Shown here in pieces: positions 53,209 through 64,000 of a stretch of DNA of 64,000 nt. Position 1 is the first letter of the stretch. Each line of letters begins with the position of its first letter. The notes under the pieces were generated by a model. That model worked only from the letters and a program-made list of their open reading frames with translations. It had not been told where the DNA came from and made no database searches. Origin of the DNA: Jeotgalibacillus terrae (GTDB taxonomy: Bacteria > Bacillota > Bacilli > Bacillales > Jeotgalibacillaceae); NCBI RefSeq assembly GCF_016908195.1, contig NZ_JAFBDK010000014.1:28265-92264 (forward strand), given 5' to 3'. The position numbers and the translations under genes were made by a program.

Positions 53209-53571
53209 CTATGCTTTTTGATCCATCAGGATTCCAAGAAAATCAGCCATCGCAGCGTAGGAATCCAACAGTTTTTTTGAAGGAATTTCTTTAATCACTT
53301 CTTTTGAAACATCATCAACAATCGTTACGTAATATTCACCCAAGTCTTCGTGATACTCAAACTTCAAATGAGAATCATAAGGCTTTAGTAAATCATTCAT
53401 ACCCTGAACAGCCTTCTCCAGTTGCTCTGCCTTAGGCTTTTCACTTTGTCGGCTTAATTCATTTGCAATTTCTTTCGTATGTTTTACAATCGCTTCACTT
53501 TGAGTAGCTGATGATGTCTGACCAACCTGTTGAAAATTACTACTGCTACCAATCTCTCCAATCCTGTTCAT
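53209..53571 (-). CDS. flaG: FlaG family protein
   Basis: The 120-residue protein has a low-complexity N-terminal half and the FlaG C-terminal domain: HLKFEYHEDLGEYYVTIVDD, VSKEVIKEIPSKKLLDSYAA, then MADFLGILMDQKA. FlaG proteins influence filament length. It is the first gene of the sigma-D-driven fli operon, ten bases before fliD. Confidence 0.92.
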   Translation of the reverse strand: MNRIGEIGSSSNFQQVGQTSSATQSEAIVKHTKEIANELSRQSEKPKAEQLEKAVQGMNDLLKPYDSHLKFEYHEDLGEYYVTIVDDVSKEVIKEIPSKKLLDSYAAMADFLGILMDQKA

Positions 53572-53601
53572 AGTTCCATCTCCTTGAGGGTTATAGTGTT
53601 T

Positions 53602-53628
53602 ATATCGGTATAAACTGATGAATTTTTA
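53602..53628 (-). promoter_or_regulatory. Sigma-D promoter of the flaG-fliD operon
   Basis: On the minus strand TAAA (53625-53628), a 15-base spacer and ACCGATAT (53602-53609) match the Bacillus sigma-D consensus TAAA-N15-GCCGATAT with one mismatch, about 31 bases upstream of the flaG ATG. Confidence 0.85.
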
Positions 53629-53677
53629 GTTTTAATTAAAGTGAGAATAGTTTAGAAGGAATGAATAGATAACAAAA

Positions 53678-53711
53678 AGGAGCTGACTATTTTATTAGAT
53701 AATCAGCTCCT
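53678..53711. terminator. Bidirectional hairpin terminator
   Basis: AGGAGCTGA and TCAGCTCCT pair over a 16-base loop. The minus side is followed by TTTTTGTTAT and the plus side by AAACTTCTTTTT. It can end the pse operon transcript arriving from the right, although pseI stops some 740 bases earlier. Confidence 0.75.
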
Positions 53712-54446
53712 AAACTTCTTTTTACCCTATTTGATTATATTATGTATATTGAACTTATTATTGACATTTACTTTTAAATGAGTTTCCACCCCAATTATTG
53801 TTATATAAAAAACACTTATTTTTCTCTAAAGTATAATAACGAGCAAAAAAATTTAGAATTACTTAACGAATAAAGCGTACTTTTCAGATTTTCGTCTGGA
53901 TTAATGTGAATCAACTGATATAAAATAGTATGCTCTTTCACATGTATTTTTCATACTTTTAACTATACTCATTATTAATAATATCTTTAAATTAATTCTA
54001 AGCTTCCTTTACCAATGTTTTTTCTCTTTGTATACAAGTAAATAGTAAACTGTACATTGAGCTTAATACATTACTATATCTTCATTTTTAACTTTGATTT
54101 CCTTTATTAATATCATATTCAATTTCATAGAGTATATCGCCACATTTCAAAACTGAAAAATAATATTTCCTATTTTTTCCATCTATACCGCTAACGAAAC
54201 CAAACAGGAATTTACTAAGATTTTATTTTTCAATGTAATAATTATAATTACAGATTTTAATTGATCTATATACAATATTTTCATTGTTAATAAATCAAGA
54301 TAAAGAATGTTAAATAATTTTTTCCCTTTTAATACGCTTCACAAGAAAATCATTTTTATAAAATAGAAAATGTTAAGTAAACGAATTAATCTTTTTATAA
54401 ATCCTAATACTCATTAAAGCTTTTCAAATACTTCAGTTAAAGGGTT
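53712..54446. other. AT-rich gap between flaG promoter region and pseI
   Basis: No intact gene is seen in these 735 bases. On the minus strand 54088-54222 is an open frame of 44 codons without start (FLFGFVSGIDGKNRKYYFSV, then LKCGDILYEIEYDINKGNQS) that has protein-like composition and could be the end of a decayed gene. The rest is very AT-rich without convincing hairpins. Confidence 0.5.
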
Positions 54447-55484
54447 TCACTTGATGTGTTTCCATTCCAAAGGAGTCCCTCTTTTAATATCATGGCTCGC
54501 TACTGCACTATAAATTTCCTTGCTATACTTAGGCGAAAGCCCATACCCAGGTCTAATTGATCGTACATTTTTTTCAGTCAACTCTTCTCCAGATGCTATA
54601 TCTTCAACTACAAATAAAGACCTTGAAAAATCTCTATTTTTTTTCTTTTTTTCTGTCAATTCATAATCAACTTTACCTATTGCTTTTTCAGCATCTCTGA
54701 CTGAATCTACAAGCTGCTTGAACTCATTCTGGTCAAGAGAGAAGCTGGCATCCGGTCCACCAACGCTCTTATCTAAAATAAAATGTTTCTCAATTACTTT
54801 TGCACCCATAGCTACAGATACAATAGGAACTGTTAAGCCTAATGTATGATCTGACAAACCTACTTCTACATCGAATGTTTCTTTTAAATTTTGTATTGTT
54901 TTTAAATTTGCATCTTCAATCCTTGCTGGGTATGCAGATGTACACTTTAACAAAATGATCTGATCATTACCCGCTTTTCGACAAGCGAGTACTGCGTCAT
55001 CGATGTCTCTGAGCGTAGCAATTCCAGTTGAAATAATAACTGGCTTACTTTTTGAAGCGATATATTCTATTAAAGGAATATCTGTGATTTCAAAGGAAGC
55101 TACTTTATAGGCTGGGACATCGAGGTCTTCAAGTAAATCCACAGCTGTTTTATCAAATGGACTTGAAAAACAAATTATATCTATCTCATTAGCATATTTG
55201 ATTAATTCTTCATGCCACTCCCAAGGAGTATGAGCCTCTTTATATAAATCATATAAAAACCTACCGTCCCATACTGAACCATTATCTAACTTAAAATACT
55301 CGTTATAACATTCCATTGTTATTGTATCAGCAGTATACGTTTGTAACTTAATAGCATCTGCACCAGCTTCTTTTGCAGCTTTTATAGTTTCTTTAGCAAT
55401 ATTAATATCATTTCCATGATTCGCAGATAGTTCCGCTATTATGAAAGTTTTATTCCTACCTATTTCAAAATTAGATATCTTCAT
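54447..55484 (-). CDS. pseI: Pseudaminic acid synthase
   Basis: The 345-residue NeuB-family enzyme has FIIAELSANHGNDINIAKET, ADAIKLQTYTADTITME, ICFSSPFDKTAVDLLEDLDV, AYKVASFEITDIPLI, GLSDHTLG and KVIEKHFILD, then a C-terminal SAF/antifreeze-like domain. The ADTIT and GGPDASFSL motifs favour PseI over sialic or legionaminic acid synthases. It condenses the 6-deoxy-AltdiNAc sugar with phosphoenolpyruvate to give pseudaminic acid. It overlaps the WbqC gene by 14 bases. Confidence 0.94.
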   Translation of the reverse strand: MKISNFEIGRNKTFIIAELSANHGNDINIAKETIKAAKEAGADAIKLQTYTADTITMECYNEYFKLDNGSVWDGRFLYDLYKEAHTPWEWHEELIKYANEIDIICFSSPFDKTAVDLLEDLDVPAYKVASFEITDIPLIEYIASKSKPVIISTGIATLRDIDDAVLACRKAGNDQIILLKCTSAYPARIEDANLKTIQNLKETFDVEVGLSDHTLGLTVPIVSVAMGAKVIEKHFILDKSVGGPDASFSLDQNEFKQLVDSVRDAEKAIGKVDYELTEKKKKNRDFSRSLFVVEDIASGEELTEKNVRSIRPGYGLSPKYSKEIYSAVASHDIKRGTPLEWKHIK

Positions 55485-56253
55485 TCTTTTCTCCTTCTTG
55501 ATTATGCATATATTTATTTCTATAATCTAGATAGAATAGATCTCTTTGATAGCCACTTCTAATTATTGTTAATGCGTTAACAAAACCTTCATTAAAAAGC
55601 AAGTCATATATTCCTATATGTGATATGAAATCTTTTCCTAATTGATTATAAATAGGATGATTATAAATATGATAATATAAACCAATTTTTCTTTTTGTGA
55701 ACTCCCCACCAGGATTATTTTGCTCTATATATTGTGCAGATCCGGGAGCTGATAAATAATAATTCGCATTCAGAGATTGACAAATACTTGCTAATAAACC
55801 ATCTTTGTTTTCTTGTTCTTTTATTACACTAGATGAAGTTATTAACTCAGTATCTATTCCTATCTTATTACAAACACTTTTAATAACCTCTATATTAAAG
55901 TCCGCCAAACTTATATGCTTTTTTAAATATAATCTTTCAATAAAGGAATAAACTTCATCAAAGTATTTAGATTTTGAGTAGCTATATTTGATAGATTTTA
56001 AGTGCGCTGCTTTCCACTCTAAATTATCGTTATAAGATGTATTATTAATAAATCGGTCAATTCTTTCTTTGTCTTTTACTACCGGAATAGATAGTATTAA
56101 TTCATTATCGTTGCTTTTTATTTTATTTCGAACTTGCCAACTTCTCTTAACTAATTGGACATCATCTAAAAAAACAAAAATATCAACTTTATCGATCATA
56201 GAAAAATACCCTATCCAAGGCATATATGTTGGTTGCATAATAGCACATTTCAT
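55471..56253 (-). CDS. WbqC-like family protein
   Basis: The 260-residue protein begins MKCAIMQPTYMPWIGYFSMI, DKVDIFVFLDDVQLVKRSWQ, VRNKIK, the unmistakable WbqC family start (MQPxYxPWxGYF, DDVQxxKxxWxxRNxI). Such proteins are found in O-antigen and glycan clusters, often near acyl- or amino-sugar genes. They are thought to act like acyl- or aminotransferase-type sugar-modifying enzymes, but function is unproven. It sits between pseH and pseI, where a gene tailoring the N-acyl group of pseudaminic acid would fit. Confidence 0.88.
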   Translation of the reverse strand: MKCAIMQPTYMPWIGYFSMIDKVDIFVFLDDVQLVKRSWQVRNKIKSNDNELILSIPVVKDKERIDRFINNTSYNDNLEWKAAHLKSIKYSYSKSKYFDEVYSFIERLYLKKHISLADFNIEVIKSVCNKIGIDTELITSSSVIKEQENKDGLLASICQSLNANYYLSAPGSAQYIEQNNPGGEFTKRKIGLYYHIYNHPIYNQLGKDFISHIGIYDLLFNEGFVNALTIIRSGYQRDLFYLDYRNKYMHNQEGEKNEDI

Positions 56254-56254
56254 T

Positions 56255-56779
56255 TCAAAAAATCTCCCACTCTTTTTCTAAAAGAGAATATCTTAACTGG
56301 TCTTTATACTTACCTTCAAAATAATGTGACAGGCGTTCAATACCTTCTTTTTTAAAACCTAACTTTTCGTATAAAGATATTGCACTTACATTATCTGGAA
56401 AAACCTGAAGCCAGATGCGATTTATACTTAATTGTTTAAAAGCGAAGTTAATAACACATACTAAAGAATAATACCCTAACTTTTTACCATATGACTGACT
56501 ATCCCCGATATATAACTGGAAAAATGCTGAATGATGTTGATAATTCACAAAAAGAAGTATATTACCACAATGATTTTTAGTATCAGGATCATATATCGCC
56601 CAAATGAATGTATTCTTTAATGAGTTTATCCACCTTTTATGAGAATCGATTGTTACATACTTGGTTAATCCAAAATTTGATTTTATCTTTTCATCATTTA
56701 GCCATTTGACCGTATTTTTGTCATGATCATCATTATATGGAATTAGTCTTATGTTTTTATAAACTAAACAACAATCCAA
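56255..56779 (-). CDS. pseH: PseH-like N-acetyltransferase
   Basis: The GNAT protein of about 174 residues has NIRLIPYNDDHDKNTVKWLN at the start, FIWAIYDPDTKNHCGNILLF, acetyl-CoA segment GDSQSYGKKLGYYSLVCVIN and FPDNVSAISLYEKLGFKKEG. It acetylates the C4 amino group of UDP-4-amino-4,6-dideoxy-AltNAc. The frame lacks an ATG: TTG at 56779 with GAGGGG nine bases upstream is the best start, the TTG at 56788 being too close to that sequence. It follows the pseG stop by five bases. Confidence 0.85.
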   Translation of the reverse strand: MDCCLVYKNIRLIPYNDDHDKNTVKWLNDEKIKSNFGLTKYVTIDSHKRWINSLKNTFIWAIYDPDTKNHCGNILLFVNYQHHSAFFQLYIGDSQSYGKKLGYYSLVCVINFAFKQLSINRIWLQVFPDNVSAISLYEKLGFKKEGIERLSHYFEGKYKDQLRYSLLEKEWEIF

Positions 56780-56784
56780 ATATA

Positions 56785-57860
56785 TCAACCCCTCAATGAC
56801 AGCATAGTATCCACTATATTAGCAGAACCTAATCCACTGATGCACTGCTTACCTTTTAAAAACATCTTTCGTAAATCTTTTTTATTTCTGATAAATAAAC
56901 TAATAGCTGTTATAAATTCTTGATCACTTATAAATTCAGCGTCCCCCAGTAATACACAAAGTTCATTTTGATGCAATTTTTCTAAAATTTTCTTTTGATT
57001 CTTAGAAATAATTAAATACCCAGAAGGTAGACCAACACATGCACGTTCCCAAGTAGCAGTACCGGCAGCACCTATAGCAATATCACACTTAGACATATGT
57101 TCTGCCATATTAAATATATTTTGTTCCCAACTAAATCTCTCTTTATATTTACGTGAAAGCTGCGTAAGTGAATCAGTACAATTATAATTTTTCCCAACTA
57201 CTGCACATATATTAATATTTGAAAATTCGTCGAGAAGTAGCTTACTGAATTTCTCTGTAAAATTTTTACGATCAATCCCACCAAAAAAAAGGTGAACTTC
57301 AATATTATTTTCATCAAGTACAAAGTTGCTTTTTCGATGTTCCCTAAATTGAGGTCTTAAAATAGCATAGTTTACGCCAAATAATCCTATAGTATAATCT
57401 GGGATTAATTTTTTATACCTTTTTCCATCTTCCCCAAATGTTTGATCTACTAGTACATCACAATAATGACTTCTATCAGCTAGATCGTCTATTACTAAAA
57501 TCTTATTAACGTATTGCTTAAGATTCTTCTCCCAGTTGATATCTAAGCCGTAATGGTCCACTATCAACCAGTCAACACTTTTTTTCTGACTGTTTAAAAC
57601 TTGAATGGTTTCAAATGCATCTTGTTCCCAATTATTCTTAATCCATTCGAGTGATCCTTCACTATCTTGTTCCAAAACCTGTAACACAATCACTTCATAT
57701 CCTTTTTCTTTTAGAAATCTTATCAGGTTCCCCTCAAAAGCCCTGCATATAAAAAAGGAATTTATATTTTTTTTTTCATTTCATCAGCTAATGTTAAACA
57801 TCTCATAACATGGCCAGTTCCTATATCTATTGAAGCATCAATTCTAAAACAAGCTTGCAT
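56785..57860 (-). CDS. pseG: PseG, UDP-2,4-diacetamido-2,4,6-trideoxy-beta-L-altropyranose hydrolase; reading frame broken at an A10 tract
   Basis: The gene starts ATG 57860 with MQACFRIDASIDIGTGHVMR, CLTLADEMKKK, the conserved PseG N terminus with the catalytic His of GTGHVMRC. It then meets ten A residues (T10 on the plus strand, 57767-57776) and in this phase stops at once (MKKKI, stop). One extra A would continue as NINSFFICRAFEGNLIRFLK, joining the frame of the remaining protein (IGLFGVNYAILRPQF, VHLFFGGIDRKNF, DIAIGAAGTATWERACVGLP). PseG removes UDP to give the substrate of PseI. The rest of the gene is undamaged, so phase variation, slippage or a sequencing slip is more likely than decay. 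Confidence 0.85.
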
Positions 57861-57899
57861 TCTTCTCACCTCAACAAATGATAATATCAACTTATTCTT

Positions 57900-58634
57900 T
57901 TAATTAATTTCCTTTTGTTCAACATGAGCATTAATATCAATAAGTTCTGGTTTCTGTTCAAATAATTCGATTATTTCTTTTAGGAAAAAATCATGTTTTC
58001 CTTTATACAATTCATCATAAATTTCACTAATCAACTCAAAATCTCCCGCTGTGTCCAGAGTCCATCGATATTTTGAATAATCAATATTATTTTTAAAAAG
58101 ATATACTTTATCAGCATTCTCATAAATATATGGTGTTACGTGTTCTCTATGATAATTTTCTTTTCCAAGATGATAAGCCTCTTCTAAAACTTTAAAAGAA
58201 AACACTTCCGTGTCTAAGCCTCTCGGAAATGTTCTGTTAGTTGGATCTGTTCCTGCATTTGTCACGATGCTATTGTTTCCATTTTTATAATAATTTACGA
58301 CTTCATCAATTACATGTGGATCAATAAGCGGACAGTCAGAAGTTATTCTAACAATTGTAGTAACTTCACTTTCCTTTGCAGCATAATAGTAACGACTGAG
58401 CACATCTTTCTCGCTGCCCCTATATACTTTAACTCCACATTTTTTTGCTTCATTACTAATAACATCGTCATTGTTTTTGTTAGGAGTGGCAATGATGATC
58501 TCATCTATTGTATTGGCTTGGCTTACTCTTGCAATAACGTGTGATAGTATAGTTTTACCCATTAATTCTTTCATTACTTTCCCTGGAAGTCTTGTAGATC
58601 CCATTCTCGCCTGAATAATAGCTGCGACTTTCAC
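57900..58634 (-). CDS. pseF: CMP-pseudaminic acid cytidylyltransferase-like protein (SpsF/PseF)
   Basis: The 244-residue nucleotidyltransferase begins MKVAAIIQARMGSTRLPGKV, MKELMGKTILSHVIARV, the SpsF-type signature with the nucleotide-binding RxGSxRLPxK. VRITSDCPLIDPHVIDEVVN has the metal-binding Asp and YRWTLDTAGDFELI is the late conserved segment. In pse operons of Bacillales this SpsF-type gene takes the place of PseF, activating pseudaminic acid as CMP sugar. It lies nine bases after pseC. Confidence 0.85.
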   Translation of the reverse strand: MKVAAIIQARMGSTRLPGKVMKELMGKTILSHVIARVSQANTIDEIIIATPNKNNDDVISNEAKKCGVKVYRGSEKDVLSRYYYAAKESEVTTIVRITSDCPLIDPHVIDEVVNYYKNGNNSIVTNAGTDPTNRTFPRGLDTEVFSFKVLEEAYHLGKENYHREHVTPYIYENADKVYLFKNNIDYSKYRWTLDTAGDFELISEIYDELYKGKHDFFLKEIIELFEQKPELIDINAHVEQKEIN

Positions 58635-58643
58635 GTTATCGCC

Positions 58644-62627
<3,984 letters not shown>

Positions 62628-62647
62628 TTAATTACCTCGCTCTTTAC

Positions 62648-63205
62648 CTATACTTCTTCAAAAAACTTTTGAATCTCCTGAAATATTTCAACTACTTCAT
62701 ATTCTATAATGTCCGCCACTAAAACCGCATCATTATTTTCCAGTCCTTCATTCAGCTCAATCAGTGCACTTTGTAATTTAGCAGTTAATTCATTTTCTCT
62801 ACTATTCGTAGTTATTTCATTAATTACGGCCAGAGAAGAAACAAGCCATTGAATACCTTCTGAAAGAGAAATGAATTTGTTTTTAACAGAACCTATCCCA
62901 TCTTTATAAATACTTTTAGACATCTCCTCAAGCACAGGAAGAGCATTTGATATATATTGGCTTCCTTCAATTGCAATACCTTCAACATGTTCTTTACCAG
63001 TCAATGCTATTATTTCAATCTGCTCTATATCTGACAATGCTTCTTGATTATTTTTAAAAAATTCAATTGGGTCATCATATACAACAGTCCCATCAACCTT
63101 CATATAATTATATATGTATTGATCTCCAATCAATTCAGACATCGAATGAATTAATTTATCAGGTTCGCTGAGTTTTATTTGATGTTCTTTGAAAATAAGT
63201 TGCAT
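62648..63205 (-). CDS. Conserved hypothetical protein of the flagellin modification operon
   Basis: The 185-residue protein begins MQLIFKEHQIKLSEPDKLIH. It is mostly helical and acidic (ISNALPVLEEMSKSIYKDGI, LTAKLQSALIELNEGLENND, VEIFQEIQKFFEEV), with no signal peptide or membrane helix. ATG 63205 follows GGAGG at good spacing; the longer frame to 63229 has no site. It lies 100 bases downstream of flagellin and 21 bases before maf. I do not recognise a family; place suggests a flagellin-binding or Maf-partner helical protein. Confidence 0.75.
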   Translation of the reverse strand: MQLIFKEHQIKLSEPDKLIHSMSELIGDQYIYNYMKVDGTVVYDDPIEFFKNNQEALSDIEQIEIIALTGKEHVEGIAIEGSQYISNALPVLEEMSKSIYKDGIGSVKNKFISLSEGIQWLVSSLAVINEITTNSRENELTAKLQSALIELNEGLENNDAVLVADIIEYEVVEIFQEIQKFFEEV

Positions 63206-63262
63206 GAGATTTCCTCCAAATAAGTTCATTATTATATATATCGGATTATGTACTATAAAATT

Positions 63263-63297
63263 AACAAAACACGACCCTCAAAAGGTCGTGTTTTGTT
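63263..63297 (-). terminator. Flagellin gene terminator
   Basis: AACAAAACACGACC and GGTCGTGTTTTGTT form a perfect 14-bp stem with a seven-base loop, eight bases after the flagellin stop. A strong terminator here would keep modification gene expression far below flagellin. Confidence 0.88.
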
Positions 63298-63304
63298 AGA
63301 AATA

Positions 63305-64000
63305 TTATCGAAGCAACTGAAGAACAGCCTGTGGCTGCTGGTTAGCTTGTGCAAGCATTGCCTGTGAAGCCTGATTAAGAATATTTGCACGTGTAAATTC
63401 CATCATTTCTGATGCCATATCAACGTCACGGATACGTGATTCTGCAGCCTGAAGGTTTTCAGACGCATTATCAAGATTCTTAATTGTATGATCTAATCTG
63501 TTTTGATTAGCTCCAAGATATGAACGTGCTGCTGAAACGCTCTCAATCGCAGCATCAATAGCAGTGATATTATCATCTGCATTTGCAGCAGTTCCACTCC
63601 ATGAAAGGTCGCCACTAGCAACACCCAGTCCAGAAGCATCAAAACCAGTGCCAGACGCACCAGCATTAATTGCTAGAGTTAGCTGTTGGCCACTATTTGC
63701 TCCAATTTGCAAATCGTTATTAAAGTTACCATCTAACAGTTTTTTACCGTTAAATTCAGTCCGGTCTGCAATTCCAGTCAATTCAGACTGAAGCTCGTTG
63801 ATCTCGTCTTCAATCGCTGTCATATCTTCAGCTTCAAGCGTGCCTTCGTTTCCAGCTTGAACCGCTAATTCACGCATTCTCTGTAAGATAGCATGAGTTT
63901 CATTTAATGCACCTTCAGCTGTTTGAATAAGAGAAATTCCGTCTTGAGCATTTCTTGATGCCTGGTCAAGACCACGGATCTGTCCACGCATTTTTTCAGA
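63305..64000 (-). CDS. hag: Flagellin, C-terminal part (5' end outside window)
   Basis: The open frame runs off the right edge. It starts within the conserved N-terminal D1 region (SEKMRGQIRGLDQASRNAQD, GISLIQTAEGALNETHAILQ) and ends in D0 (ESRIRDVDMASEMMEFTRAN, ILNQASQAMLAQANQQPQAV, LQLLR). About 230 residues are visible. The central domain is short (roughly 60 residues around SGTGFDASGLGVASGDLSWS), so this is a compact flagellin of about 280 residues, with several Ser/Thr there as possible pseudaminic acid sites. It is the intact counterpart of the remnant at 47.9-48.9 kb. Confidence 0.96.
   Translation of the reverse strand, partial: SEKMRGQIRGLDQASRNAQDGISLIQTAEGALNETHAILQRMRELAVQAGNEGTLEAEDMTAIEDEINELQSELTGIADRTEFNGKKLLDGNFNNDLQIGANSGQQLTLAINAGASGTGFDASGLGVASGDLSWSGTAANADDNITAIDAAIESVSAARSYLGANQNRLDHTIKNLDNASENLQAAESRIRDVDMASEMMEFTRANILNQASQAMLAQANQQPQAVLQLLR

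Overview
The window looks like chromosome of a motile, endospore-type Firmicute of the Bacillaceae/Caryophanaceae (something like Jeotgalibacillus or a marine/alkaliphilic Bacillus). The reasons are Bacillus-type Shine-Dalgarno sequences, sigma-A, sigma-D and CcpA sites of Bacillus form, a long-form ribosome hibernation factor, GH52 xylosidase, DUF624/YesL proteins, YesM/YesN-type two-component genes, and a flaG-fliD-fliS-fliT block beside flagellin. Nearly all genes lie on the minus strand. The genus assignment is an inference. No rRNA, tRNA, CRISPR array, transposase or phage gene was seen.

Region 1 (1-16.2 kb) is a carbohydrate catabolic island. A long minus-strand operon runs from 9895 to the left edge: NAD-dependent epimerase, DapA-family aldolase, zinc-type dehydrogenase, three Gfo/Idh/MocA-type proteins (one only a C-terminal domain), an FAD oxidoreductase, a sugar isomerase-like TIM barrel and a secreted beta-propeller protein. 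Divergent from it is a one-component regulator joining a degenerate GGDEF domain to a winged helix. Next come a CUT1 ABC transporter without its ATPase, another oxidoreductase, and a divergent DUF624 gene. The two divergent promoter regions share a palindromic motif (AAAGAC-NN-GTCTTT), and the second also carries a perfect CcpA cre site. I read this as one regulon for an unusual glycoside, sugar acid or polysaccharide.

Region 2 (16.2-23.7 kb) is amino-sugar catabolism. One operon holds a six-hairpin-type glycosidase-like protein, NanE, a ROK kinase and an RpiR regulator. The other holds an RpiR regulator, NagA and NagB. Together they take N-acetylmannosamine to fructose-6-phosphate. Region 3 (23.9-27 kb) holds a SEC-C protein, a short-chain dehydrogenase and Hpf.

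Region 4 (27-40.8 kb) is xylan/xylooligosaccharide use. In transcription order it has a YesM/YesN-like kinase and regulator, a xyloside-type ABC importer, GH52 beta-xylosidase, DUF624, aldose epimerase, XylA, XylB and an aldo/keto reductase. Two MITE-like elements and a terminator separate the binding-protein gene from the permeases. Region 5 (41.3-47.6 kb) is signalling: a PAS-GGDEF-EAL-PilZ protein and two closely related chemoreceptors.

Region 6 (47.8-64 kb) is flagellar filament and flagellin glycosylation: a decayed flagellin, a DUF2920 protein, yjfB-fliT-fliS-fliD-flaG behind a clear sigma-D promoter, and a pseudaminic acid operon (pseB, C, F, G, H, WbqC-family gene, pseI) downstream of flagellin, a conserved unknown and a Maf glycosyltransferase. 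pseG is out of frame by one base at an A10 tract.

The most unusual DNA is intergenic. Three composite repeats (25.86-26.19, 40.88-41.26 and 43.68-44.05 kb) each hold two arrays of degenerate repeats with an invariant 21-21-22-21 bp spacing. Separate REP-like GACCCGGG hairpins accompany two of them.
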